Below, in pieces: positions 11,513 through 22,589 of a DNA stretch of 64,000 nt (within the stretch, counting starts at the first letter, position 1; every line of letters begins with the position of its first letter). The stretch is from Metarhizium brunneum. Lineage: Eukaryota > Ascomycota > Sordariomycetes > Hypocreales > Clavicipitaceae. Under the pieces are notes generated by a model. That model searched no databases, had not been told where the DNA came from, and worked only from the letters and a program-made list of their open reading frames with translations. The stretch covers positions 2,542,001 to 2,606,000 of the forward strand of contig NC_089426.1 of assembly GCF_013426205.1 (NCBI RefSeq), given 5' to 3'. The translations under genes and the position numbers were made by a program.

Positions 11513-12373
11513 GTCTCAAGGGGGAAAGGAGCCAGATGCTCCCCATGTGACCGAGAATTCGGAAGATGATATACCGCGAGGGCAAAGTTAGAAGGTCCGC
11601 TGTGAACTAAAGCATTAGGGGCTTTGGTTGATGGCGAGAACACACACACACACACACACACACAAGTGCCTGGATGGTGGTAATTACTCACCGATGTATA
11701 TGGGTGGTAGAAAACCCACTTGGAGGGATGCGGAAGTCGATGCAGATTGGGATTCAGCTCAATCAGGTAGTCTGTTAAGCACATCAATGAAAATCCGGTT
11801 ATACCAGGCCGATACATTGGATCATGGGCTTCACGCGTTAAAGAAACATTGAATGTAGTAGCCACCAGCAACCTGCCAGGCATACTACTAGGTAGGTAGC
11901 TGCAGGGTCGCCGCACGGTGTAAAATTTACGCACAGTAGAAGCACAGTGCAGGCAACACTCGCGTGCTCCCAATCTGTTAGGTTGTGTTATGTAATGTCA
12001 AGTCGGCTTGGCCGAGCTTAAGATGCCCTGGCCCAATTCTTAGGGACGGCTGGCCACTAAAGCTGACTAGTGGGTGGCTCCCAGCTGTCACTTCTCCCCT
12101 GCACACTGCTATCACAAAGGCCACCTCTTCATACCCGCTTGATTCCTAAGCTTCCCCTACTCCATAAGCAAAGGGTCTGTGTCTGATACAAAATAAATGA
12201 CATAGATGAGGTCGCATTTTATATTTTACACCTGAAGCTCATTTCTCTTACTCGCCCGCGTTTTCTGCCTGCCTCAGCTGGGTCTGCCTGTCACTAGCAA
12301 CGCGACACTCGGAGTTTCGGAAACAAACAAACAACATCATTTCAGTCTCTCTTTTTTTGTTAGGCCACTCACC
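11513..12373. other. Intergenic sequence with a CA microsatellite
   Basis: Divergent promoter region between the CENP-A-like gene (-) and Derlin (+). It contains an AC dinucleotide tract at 11640-11664 and one CTAGGTAGGTAG word near 11889. No gene is supported; the longest minus-strand open frame runs through the microsatellite. Confidence 0.5.
11640..11664. repeat. (CA)12 microsatellite
   Basis: Twelve uninterrupted CA units lie 128 bases upstream of the predicted start codon of the CENP-A-like gene, in its presumed promoter. Confidence 0.95.
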
Positions 12374-13263
12374 ATGGACCAAGTCATGGACGGCGGCCGT
12401 TTGCCGCTGGAGGAATGGTTCTGGGAAATGCCTGTCTGTACCCGTTGGTGGACGGCTGCAACTATTTTGACAAGTGCCCTTGTCCAGTGCCACATGGTCA
12501 CTCCGTTTCAACTTTTCTACAGCTTCCGTGCCGTGTTTGCCAAATCACAGGTATGTGAGCGCAGCCCCCTCTCCTTTCATTTTGTCCCTCCAATGCCTGC
12601 AGGGCCCGGCATACCTCTTTGCGGCCCAGCGTTTATCAATTCTCTGTTCTGGCACTTTCTGTCTCTCGTTCCGTGGCTGATATCTGGCCTCAGTTTTGGC
12701 GACTCTTTACTACATTCCTTTATTTTGGACCCTTCTCACTCGATCTACTGTTTCACATATATTTCCTACAGAGGTACGCCCGACTGCTTGAGGAGTCATC
12801 AGGACGATCACCAGCCCATTTTTCCTGGCTTCTTTTTTACGCCATGACCAGTCTCATCGTTTTGTCGCCTTTGGTCTCTATGCCGTTTCTTGGCCAGCCA
12901 CTCTCCTCGACCCTGGTATACATCTGGTCTCGGCGCAATCCCGACACCAGACTCAGCTTTCTTGGGCTTTTGGTATTTACCGCGCCATATTTACCATGGG
13001 TTCTCATGGCTTTCAGCCTCTTCATGCATGGGTCCATTCCCAGGGATGAAATCATGGGCGTGGTCATAGGCCATATTTGGTACTTTTTCAATGATGTTTA
13101 CCCACCCCTTCATAATGGATCTCGACCATTGGATCCTCCTGTATGGTGGCGACGTCTTTTTGATGGCCGGGGAACAGAAGAGTCGCAAGATGGGCTAAAC
13201 AACGACCTCATTGCTGCAGCTGGGCCTGGCGGGAGGGAGCCCGCAGCAGCAAACGTCTTGTAG
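12374..13263 (+). CDS. Derlin (Der1/Dfm1-type ERAD protein)
   Basis: Rhomboid-like pseudoprotease of the ER membrane that takes part in retrotranslocation of misfolded proteins to the cytosol. Two exons, 12374-12550 and 12694-13263, give 248 residues. Hallmarks are the N-terminal amphipathic start with MPVCTRWWTAATILTSALVQ, the FWRLFTTFLYFGPFSLDLLF block restored by the splice, and several hydrophobic helices including YAMTSLIVLSPLVSMPFLG. Next come GHIWYFFNDVYPP and PPVWWRRLF, as in Derlins. The hydrophilic C-terminus (after residue 215) carries no recognisable Cdc48-binding SHP box that I could identify. The start ATG lies in CACCATGG. The 143-base intron has a standard GTATGT donor. Confidence 0.93.
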
Positions 13264-14012
13264 CAACCTCTGGAGCTCTAAGAATGGCAATCTAAAATAT
13301 AGTGTTGCATGGGCGTCTGCCACTGACTCCGGCACGTAGATGGATGATTTTGGCGATGTCATACTGCTATCACAGGAGGAAATATTTTGACTTTTATCTA
13401 GGCATGGGCACAGGCGTTGAACCGGGTTTCTTTGGTCATTATGTCAGCTATTAAATAGTTTTAGCCGGATTACAGTGCTGCCTATGGAAATACATGGTCG
13501 AGCAGAGTGATCAATTTCCACAGACAAGTTGGCCTCTCGGGTATTTCTCGAGACGCACTTTAGCTGGTAGAAGGCGGCTGTTCGTGGGAAAATGAAGACC
13601 TAGACTTGAATAACTGAAAGAGCGTGCTAAGACGTAGGACGGACGGCACAACGGTGGTTACGCTGTTGAATCGGAGGAATGACGCCATTCCTGCAGCTTC
13701 CACTGACAGGCGCGCTTCAGAATTAGTAATATCTCCACGCCTCGTGCATCCGCCAGTCCCAACCCCACCAAGCTGCCTACGAGGACGACGACTTGGACAG
13801 AAAATGCGCGCCCGTCCAAACTCACCTTGCATGGCTCTCTACCCACGTGCCTCAGCACTAGAGACGTGATTAGCCACTTGTAGAGCTGCGAGTACAATAC
13901 CGATACTGTGTTAGAGGGCAATTTGTTTCAACCACAACGTCGGCGCCTTGTGGTCTCTTTCCCACTTCTGCGGCCCTTCTCTCCTCGGACATCGTTTCAC
14001 CTGCTAGACAAT
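13264..14012. other. Intergenic, may hide a small minus-strand gene
   Basis: Sequence between Derlin and acireductone dioxygenase. The only coding hint is a minus-strand open frame at 13560-13832, listed separately. Nothing else is visible. Confidence 0.4.
13560..13832 (-). CDS. Possible small protein, unrecognised
   Basis: A 90-codon open frame whose internal ATG would give a 42-residue protein beginning MASFLRFNSVTTVVPSVLR. That start has the look of a mitochondrial presequence. A good donor (GTGAGT) with a possible acceptor (CTCGTAG) lies just upstream, so a spliced gene divergent from the acireductone dioxygenase gene is conceivable. I do not recognise the product, and a chance open frame is equally likely. 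Confidence 0.15.
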   Translation of the reverse strand: MQGEFGRARIFCPSRRPRRQLGGVGTGGCTRRGDITNSEARLSVEAAGMASFLRFNSVTTVVPSVLRLSTLFQLFKSRSSFSHEQPPSTS

Positions 14013-14670
14013 ATGAAAGCATACATGTACGATAATCAACCGGTAAGCAACCAGGATCACTGACTGGGTTTATGTCTCAAAAATGCTCATGCAACTTCGC
14101 TGGCTAGGGGGACCAGCGCTTACCCCACGATTCCGGCCGAGCCATCAGCACCGAAGCACTGGGGAAACTAGGCGTGCTATACTTCCACTTCGCCAATATT
14201 GCCGATGTAGACAGACTGGCTGCTGATCGCGGATACAAAAATCGGGATGAAATCACAGTCTCGCCTGAAAAAATGGGCGGCATGTACGAAGATAAAGTCA
14301 AAATGTTCTTCAATGAACACCTGCACGAGGACGAGGAGATTCGGTATATTAAGGGCGGTCAAGGTTTCTTTGATGTTCGGAGCAAAGATGATAACTGGGT
14401 TCGAGTGCGACTCGAGAAAGATGACCTGCTCATTCTTCCTGCTGGTATATATCATCGCTTTACCACAGACGAAGCCAATGTACGTGTGCTTTTTGTTGAT
14501 CCTACTCTTTATTTCCATGGCTATTGACCAGGTTCCCGTTCCTCGAATAGTACGTACATGCCATGAGGCTCTTTAAGGACGAGCCCAAATGGACGCCATT
14601 GAATAGAAGCGCAGAGCTGAAGGAGAATTCGTTCCGTAAGGAATATGTTGGGCAATACTTGAGCCAATAA
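14013..14670 (+). CDS. adi1: Acireductone dioxygenase (ARD)
   Basis: Metal-dependent cupin enzyme of the methionine salvage pathway; it oxidises acireductone to 2-keto-4-methylthiobutyrate and formate when iron-bound. Three exons, 14013-14042, 14108-14479 and 14551-14670, give 173 residues, close to the eukaryotic norm. The metal ligands are His81, His83 and Glu87 in [13 protein letters not shown] and His126 in PAGIYHRF. The C-terminal exon encodes [16 protein letters not shown], which is diagnostic. The first exon is only ten codons ([10 protein letters not shown]). All ligands are intact and I see no sign of decay. Confidence 0.96.
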
Positions 14671-15350
14671 ACTGCAGCGCGACTGGAGGAACGGGGTGTC
14701 ATTATTCATCCGTCTTTGGGCAGACAATAGTAGGAGTTACGAGGTCATATATTTATATACTAGTAGGAAAGAGTGCATTAATACGGGTTCCTATCATACC
14801 TTGAGCTGCCATTTTCACATATAACGCTCTGGCAACTCAGCAATTATCGCGAAAACTGTGTATAACGACCAAAAAAAAACAGGGAATAGCCGCACCAAGC
14901 AGCCTTCTTTGAATAAGTTTATGCAATAACATAATGACATTGCTAAGAGCTGTGTTATTCGCCTCTGCTTAAAGCCCCCGTCCCTGCATGTGAGAATGTT
15001 AGACTGAGTTTGGTCGGTGGTGGGCCGATAGTAGCCCCGATAGCAAAGGCAGTTTTTCCCCTACCTCTCATGAATTCCTGTTTATTAAGAACTTGCAACC
15101 CCAGCCGCCACATGCCAAAGGCCGTAGGTCAGTTAAGGCGCCAAGAACGTGTAGCAGCCAAATACCACTACCACTAATAGCAGTGTGGGCCCTCACAACA
15201 GATCTGCTTGTCCATAATTCGCCTCGCTCAAATCCAACTTATAGTAGCCATGGGAGTTAGACTCCTGGCGCTATTGTGAGAGTTTGATATTTAATAACAA
15301 AAGGGTAGCGAAAATACGTACATCCCCGCGACAGAGAGCTAGCCGGTTCC
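14671..15350. other. Intergenic sequence
   Basis: Separates acireductone dioxygenase from the dehydrogenase gene. It has A-runs near 14871 and no supportable coding sequence. Confidence 0.5.
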
Positions 15351-16425
15351 ATGGATTCCCTACCTTACGAGAATGCATCAGACGTGCCGGACGGTAATTC
15401 CAATAAGCCGCGACTCCAGCTCCCAGCGAGCTGTGACCCCCCATCAATGAGCTCACCTGCAAAGCAGCTTGTATGGATAGTAAGCGCAAGTCTCCTGCTA
15501 CTTGAATACGCGTTTTACGTTTATATGTATACTTATATATATTCTCACTCAGATATTCGGGGGAACTGGCCATATGGGCCGGTCACTCGTAAAATACGCA
15601 CTGTCTCGTGGGGACTTGGTCACTTCAGTCGGACGAATCCACGAATCTAACATTGATGACATTGCAAACATACATCATGACAATTGCCTTGGAGCCCTTT
15701 GCGATGTACGCTCTCGTGATTCAGTTGCCAAGGTTGTTCAGGATGCACTAGATCGGTTCCGACGGTTTGACGTCGTTGCGAACTGCTCCGGCCACGGAGT
15801 CATTGGTTCGTGCGAGGATCAGGATGAGCATGACCTCCGTAATCAGTTTGAGACGAATTTCATTGGAACGCTTCACATCATTCACACCACGCTCCCTTAC
15901 TTCCGGAGACAGAACAGTGGCCGCTATCTCATATTCAGTTCGACTTCTGGAGCACTTGGAGTTCCAGGGTTGGGGCCTTACTGCGCAACCAAGTACGCTG
16001 TTGAAGGTTTGATTGAAGCAATGCTATATGAGACTGATTCTTTTAACGTCAGGGCCACGTTAATTGAGCCAGGTTTGGTGAGACGTGATGAGCCGGATAC
16101 TGGCGATAGTCCCCTGCCAACCTGGGGTCATTTTCTCATCAAGCCCTCAAGTAATGGATACGGAAATGCAACCTCTCCAGCGCTTCACGCGAGGAGAATG
16201 GTACAGTGGCTTGGGGACCGCCAACCGACCAGTGCAGTAAAATGTGCCGAGCTTGTGTGGCAGCTAGCACACTGCACATACCCGCCCCTGAGGCTTTTGT
16301 TGGGGAGCTACGCAATTGAGAGCATTCGGGACAGAATGCGCTCAGTTACCGAGGAGTTAGAAGACTGGAAACATCTCAATTTTGCTACGGCGGGGCAGGA
16401 AAGCGAGAGGGACGATAAAGAATGA
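15351..16425 (+). CDS. Short-chain dehydrogenase/reductase (SDR)
   Basis: NAD(P)-dependent oxidoreductase of unknown substrate. Two exons, 15351-15479 and 15553-16425, give 333 residues. The Rossmann glycine motif is IFGGTGHMGRS at about residues 44-54, an unusual GGTGHMG form rather than TGxxxGxG. Other motifs are NCSGHG (the NAG position), FSSTSG with the catalytic serine, and YCATK with Tyr186 and Lys190. The overall form, including the C-terminal EELEDWKHL segment, resembles the classical SDRs annotated in fungi as retinol-dehydrogenase or oxidoreductase-like. The first 43 residues are hydrophilic and encoded by a separate exon. Substrate cannot be inferred. Confidence 0.85.
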
Positions 16426-16964
16426 ATTCGTAGTGGAAAATAACAATAAACTGAAAAAAAAAATGCTTTTTATACTTAACAATATACGCTTATGCTGGAG
16501 AGAAATAAGAAAAAGTTATAGGTTTTTTTTTTTTATAAAAAGAGAGACCCTTACTTTTTTATTTATTCAATATATTTATACCAAATTATTTTGGATTAAC
16601 TCGCTATAATTATTCACGTTAGCCAATAAGATAAATTAAAAGAGCACTGTAGCCGCGCCAAAAAAAAAAAAAAAAAAGGGCAGTAGTGCCGTAAAGTCCA
16701 CCAACAGGAAGAAATAAAACGAAAAGAAAAGAAAAGAACAGAAAAGTATATTAAAAAAAATCATCATAGATAAAAGCAGCGGTGCGTTTTATTATTATTT
16801 TTTTTTTAAAAAAAATTAACATTCGATGAAGCGCTATTTATCCCCTCTCTCGTACCCCTCCTCCTCTCGAGTGAACTACAGCTAGCTGTTCACACAGAAG
16901 AGCTGCCTTGAGGCTCAACCACTTGCAACTTGACTTCCCACAATAGCATCTATGCCATATCGTC
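16426..16964. other. Intergenic AT-rich island
   Basis: The sequence turns sharply AT-rich from the SDR stop codon to about 16835, with homopolymers of A and T, including an A run at 16660-16677, and repeated GAAAA/AAAAGAAAAG words. The remaining part is the promoter of the uracil phosphoribosyltransferase gene. No gene is supported. Confidence 0.6.
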
Positions 16965-17946
<982 letters not shown>

Positions 17947-18058
17947 AGTGTACAGAGGGTTAGGAAATATACACCTGTATGGCGGCTAGGGTGATTCGTC
18001 GTCTGGTCGAGGCAACCCGTTGGTTTCATTTGTGAGGAAGAAGGCATTGCAGGGCTAA

Positions 18059-18693
18059 TCAGTATTCTTCATCATCCGCAACGACTCCATCGCCTTCATA
18101 ATGTGCATCGTCTTCGTCCTCGCCCTGGGCAGCTCTGCCACTTTGGCTGCGTTTAGTTGCGTTGAATGCCCTTGCCGTCGTGCTTCCGTAGTTTCCCGCT
18201 GCCGTGTCTGCTTTCGCAACTGCATCTGTGTATCGGAGGTGATTAGCTCAGGTTATTCATACACATCCACACAGTAAGAATGTGAGGTTCAATCGCCTTC
18301 TCGCTTACCGGCGGCATCTACCCATTCACCATACACGTCGACAGCGGCAGAGAGATCTGTATGTACGCGCCAGAGCGTTAGCCAGATTGATTGAATCAAT
18401 AAGCTACGCGGTAAAGAATGATGCAAAGACAGACAGTTAACGGCACATTGAAATTTCTGGCCACAAATACGACAGTCTAATTGGCCAACACCCGCTTTTC
18501 TGTCCAGTTTGACGCTGACGGATTTCTCATGATTGCAGAAAAGACAAGTGAATGTTGATGGTAAAGGGTCAGACTACATTTTAGTTAGAGAATAAGTCTG
18601 TCAGCCACCCATTAGAGAAAAAAACTTATGAACATGAGGGGAAACCTTTTTGGGGCCCATTGGCTTTCTGGACGACTTCTTGCGCTTTCCCAT
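18059..18693 (-). CDS. elf1: Transcription elongation factor Elf1
   Basis: Small zinc-ribbon protein that associates with transcribing RNA polymerase II and helps it pass nucleosomes. Four exons on the minus strand, 18693-18646, 18573-18435, 18356-18309 and 18225-18059, give 133 residues. The basic start [16 protein letters not shown] is followed by the zinc ligands Cys26, Cys29, Cys50 and Cys53 (CLFC and CRIC). Then come [12 protein letters not shown] and an acidic C-terminal tail ([13 protein letters not shown]...DDEEY), as in fungal homologues. The first intron needs an atypical donor (GTTTCC); the other junctions are ordinary. Tail-to-tail with the uracil phosphoribosyltransferase gene. 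Confidence 0.94.
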
Positions 18694-19919
18694 TGCGGAT
18701 CTGAGATGCGAGTGATGTAGAGGTTCGGTCGTTTATTTGTCAAGAAGGTAGAATAGGAATATTTGGGTTGCGCGTCTGAGGAGCAGTTGTCGTGATAGTG
18801 GGTGGGGGTACCCATTAGCTGGCGCTGACTCAATACTTATCGATAAGCAATATACTAGTAGTGGGGAATATTGTCAAGTACCTAGGTACTAGTTACCTAG
18901 ATCCGTATTATAATTGGTTCTTTATCACTCCAGGTCTGTACCGCCTACAAGTATGCTTCATAAGTGCCGAATGTAAGATCCCTTACCTATGCGGACGCTG
19001 ATGGTCACGCGCAGGTTGAAAGTGTATTACTTGTGTTGCTAGTGCCCAGGGCATTCGCCTACTTAAGTATAAGTACTATCGACCTTCTACGTACAACATT
19101 ATAGGTGCTAGATCCATGTAACTTTTGTGATTGGATTCAACGTCCGCAACATGCAGGAAACGCAGCGCCCCTCCGTAGTTACCCCGCACCAGTCGTGCTT
19201 CTGCAGATCAACTTGCTGCCGTTTGCGTACTAGTACTAGGTAGGTAGTCATGTACTCCTCCTCATTTGGACGAGCCGTGCTACAACTGTTGGGCATCGAA
19301 CGAAGTAGTGGCCTGAGACATGATCATGACCGCCTTTTCGACATGTTTCTGGAGCTAGTCATCTTAACAGCCCGACTCCTGTTATCCCACCCAACAGCTT
19401 GTACGGTGTGCAAGGCTTTGGGGAGGGAGCAGGGGTTAATAATCAGCGAGTAAAACTACTACACGGATAAGAATTGTACTTGACACATGTCATTGAGAAA
19501 GAGCCTTTATGGCATGATCTTTGGCGGGCGTTAACCTTTTATAGGAGAACAAAATAACTTCTTGTAACATCCCATGGGCTATGGCCAGATAGAAGGGTAG
19601 ATAGCGCTAGCACTGGTGAATCTCCTTTTGCCGGCTTTTCTTTTTTTCGGGGCAGGGGCCGCGCGGTGTTGCACCAGACCACTTTCCTGACAGGTGGCAA
19701 GCCAAGAATAGCGATCGGATGCAACTGTGCTTGACCCCCGAGATCTAAACCCGCGTGACCTCCCTCCCTCTATCGAGCACGACCTCAGTATCCCCGACAA
19801 GTCCGGTTGGATAAAGCAGGAAGTCTTCTCCCAAGCATCTACGTACCCTTTCGTTGTGAAGTGTCAACATTTTCCTTTTAGCTCTGACTGAAATACGAAA
19901 TTGGCATACGTGCTCGAGG
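18694..19919. other. Intergenic sequence with CCTAGGTA words
   Basis: Divergent promoter region between elf1 (-) and the URC1-like gene (+). It carries a CCTAGGTA palindrome cluster at 18876-18900 and CTAGGTAGGTAG near 19235. Open frames are short and unsupported. Confidence 0.5.
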
Positions 19920-22589
19920 ATGAATCCGGCAACTCCAGACCCTGCGGTGCTAGATGCGCTTCGTCAAATCCAGCACACACAAACACAGTTACTAACGGCT
20001 GTTGAATCTCTCACCGAGAGGGTAGGTGCCGAGGAATCTGATCCAGATGGCTCATCTCATGCAAAAATACGCTCGGAAGTGCGAGGTGGAGGGGAATCAA
20101 CAGGTCCTAATGCCGCTGCATCCGCCCTTCCCATCTCGAGTCCTCGATCCCCATTCACATCGCGTATCATTCTCACGTAAGTTGTCCCTTTATTACAAAT
20201 TTCTCTCTTTCTATAATGAGGCTAAGTCAATTGATGTCAGGACGTACCCAAAGCAGATTGGGATAGACCCTTTACGAATGGATTGGGGCAACCCAGATCC
20301 GACCAAGCGAGGACCAGTTGTAGTTTCGAGATCTCCATCGACCATCCGGCGACGCAATGGTCTGTAATTTTACCTAGTCCAAAAGAATATGACGAACAAG
20401 TATTGACATGTATTTTGTCCTTTCACATATAGCCATCGGAGGTTAGACATTATCCCACACCGACACTAGAGTATGTTCTAACATTAGACAGCACAGTAAG
20501 GATTATCCATGAATTCAACGTGCCACGGCAATAGCACTAATTTATACCCAGTGGAGGGTCCTATTCCATATATTATGCACTAGCTGTGGCCAGCAAAGAG
20601 CTTGATAGAGACCACAGGTACGTGCTCTACTTGATAGTAGGGATAGAAGGCGACCTCTGATCGACACTTTTTGAAGGCCCGACTTCACCAATACTGAACC
20701 TGCAACTCGTATCGGCCCCTTCCCGCAATGGGGAGATCCCCGTAAGATTGTGGCCATGGATCCTTGGGGACACCTTACGCCATGGACATTTAAGAATATC
20801 ATGGAGGAGGAGCACGGTACTTAGCGCAGAAGTTGAGTTTCAGAAGTTCCTAGCTGACTGGACGCTAGTTGATCTACGGCCAACAATTGCTATTACAAAA
20901 GCGCACATGAAAGTACGTCTGGCCTACATCTTTTTGGCATGAAAATATTGCATTCCCGCTGGACTTCTAATAAGCTTCGTCTCACAGCTGCCTGAATTAG
21001 AGGAGAGTGTAAAAGCCGGAAGACTGTGAGACGAATAACCCAATCACAACACCACGGTTCCATAACTGATTGTTCTTTAAGCGTGCCCGATGGCAAGGTT
21101 TGCCTAAACAAGTTAGGCGAGCTTGCTGTGACAAAGTTTGCTGTTGAACCTGTGAGTTGGCAATCATACGTTATGGGAACAGAGTGGGCAGATCAGAATG
21201 TTATCAACGAAACTTACAAACCTTAGGTTTGGTACCTTCCAGGTGTTGCAGAAAGGTTTGGAATTGGTAAGCGGTTCGAATAACTGCCTTGATGAAAACT
21301 GCGACTCACACTCCTCAGATGAGGCTACCCTTCGTCGGTCACTTTTCGAACATACGGGCGGTAGCTATCCTGAGGTGCGACGCAACGTCTGATATAAACA
21401 ATCATGTGCTCACACAAACACAGCTGATTACTCGCGGTGACATCAAAGTTTTTCTTCCACCCATTGGTAACAGCTTCATTCTAATTATTTTCAAGAGTCA
21501 CAAGTGCTAACGATCTGAAGGCGGGCTGACCGTTTATTGCTTCGGGGATCCAGAGAAGATGTCGGACCAAAATGTTCGATTGTCTCTTCGCATTCATGAT
21601 GAGGTGGGACAATTACAGCGGAACAATTTCCCGCTTCATACTGACATTGTTAGTGCAATGGGAGCGACGTATTTGGATCTGATATCTGTACATGCCGTCC
21701 GTATCTTATTTTCGGTATCGAGGAAGCTGTCAAAGAGGCACAGAATGGTGGGAGTGGGGTGGTAATTTACTTCAGAAAGGAGGGCAGAGCATTGGGCGAA
21801 GTAACCAAGGTATGTCCAGGAAACGCTCACCAATATTTAATGTTCCTATATTGCTATGACGCGCCGTTGCTCTTTAAGTGGTCTTTCCCTAACAGTCACA
21901 TCAGTATCGTAAGTCTTTCCCAGATTCGAATCTGGTCCCTTATGCTATGATTCTGTTCGTACAAGGTACGTTAACTGGTTTGTAAGTGGTCTACAACGCT
22001 CGGAAACGAGGCGAGGATCGAGCTTCAGATTATTTTATGAGGACGGAGAACATTGCCGGTGTCAAAGACATGCGCTTCCAGGCTCTTATGCCCGACATTT
22101 TGCACTGGCTAGGCATTCAGAAGATCGACAGAATGCTGAGCATGAGCAAGTAAGTTTTTGCGCCAAACCTGCAGCTGGCACTCAAAATTGAAATTGCTAA
22201 CTAAATATTTACAGCATGAAACATGATGCTATCGTTAGCCAGGGGTGAGCTAAAACCCGCCATGGTCGAGGACCACAATTGGAACCCATCCCAAATGCTT
22301 ACCCCAACTAGAATTCCAATCTTGGAAAGAGTCGAGCTGCCAGAAGAGTTGATTCCCGCCGATTCCAGAGTTGAAATTGACGCAAAAATAACTGCTGGTG
22401 AGTGGCTTAGTCAAAGCACAAAGACGTCAATTTGAGCTAACCCTTGTTGTCAGGCTATTTTACTGCTGGTAAACGCCTCACTGCTGAGGAGCTTCAATCA
22501 GTTCAGGGGAGGATGTGGGAAGAGTAAGTCGTGCCCCTTTTTTAAGCTTGTAGGGGCTTTGCTCATTAGGTTGCAGTATCGATCACTGA
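19920..22589 (+). CDS. urc1: URC1-like GTP cyclohydrolase II homologue, 20 exons
   Basis: Homologue of GTP cyclohydrolase II with a long fungal N-terminal domain, matching Urc1 of the yeast uracil catabolism pathway. The model has 20 exons: 19920-20176, 20241-20359, 20433-20441, 20492-20495, 20552-20617, 20677-20816, 20869-20912, 20988-21025, 21082-21151, 21227-21266, 21319-21374, 21424-21466, 21521-21603, 21654-21809, 21905-21908, 21987-22149, 22215-22244, 22312-22397, 22454-22523 and 22577-22589. This gives 496 residues with every phase in agreement. The GCH II zinc ligands are Cys324, Cys335 and Cys337 (C-x10-CTC), followed by RPYLIFGIEEAV and VVIYFRKEGRALGEVTKYL, then VYNARKRGED. If the last donor is not used, the frame ends at 22527 (GRMWEE). 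No frameshift or stop remains once the introns are placed. Whether it really cyclises GTP is not known. Confidence 0.88.
20492..20495 (+). other. 4-nt micro-exon (CACA) in the URC1-like gene
   Basis: The flanking exons end in ...AIG and resume with GGSYSIYYALAV, one residue pair short. The four bases between a TTAGACAG acceptor and a GTAAGG donor supply exactly the missing Ala-His (AIG-AH-GGSY) and repair the phase. A TCTAAC branch site lies upstream. Confidence 0.7.
21905..21908 (+). other. 4-nt micro-exon (TATC) in the URC1-like gene
   Basis: Exon 14 ends GEVTK and exon 16 resumes in VYNARKRGED with two bases of a split codon. The four bases between a CACATCAG acceptor and a GTAAGT donor supply Tyr and the first base of Leu, giving GEVTK-YL-VYNARK as homology demands. 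Both flanking introns have CTAAC/TTAAC branch sites. Confidence 0.7.

Noticed and set aside
11503..11973. 156-codon minus-strand frame overlapping the CENP-A start
   Set aside because: It runs through the CA microsatellite (producing a Cys-Val repeat) and is out of frame with the CENP-A exon.
20442..20551. Interpretation of the URC1-like gene as a pseudogene with a frameshift after AIG
   Set aside because: The apparent frameshift disappears once the CACA micro-exon between good splice sites is included, and all downstream exons remain in frame with intact zinc ligands.
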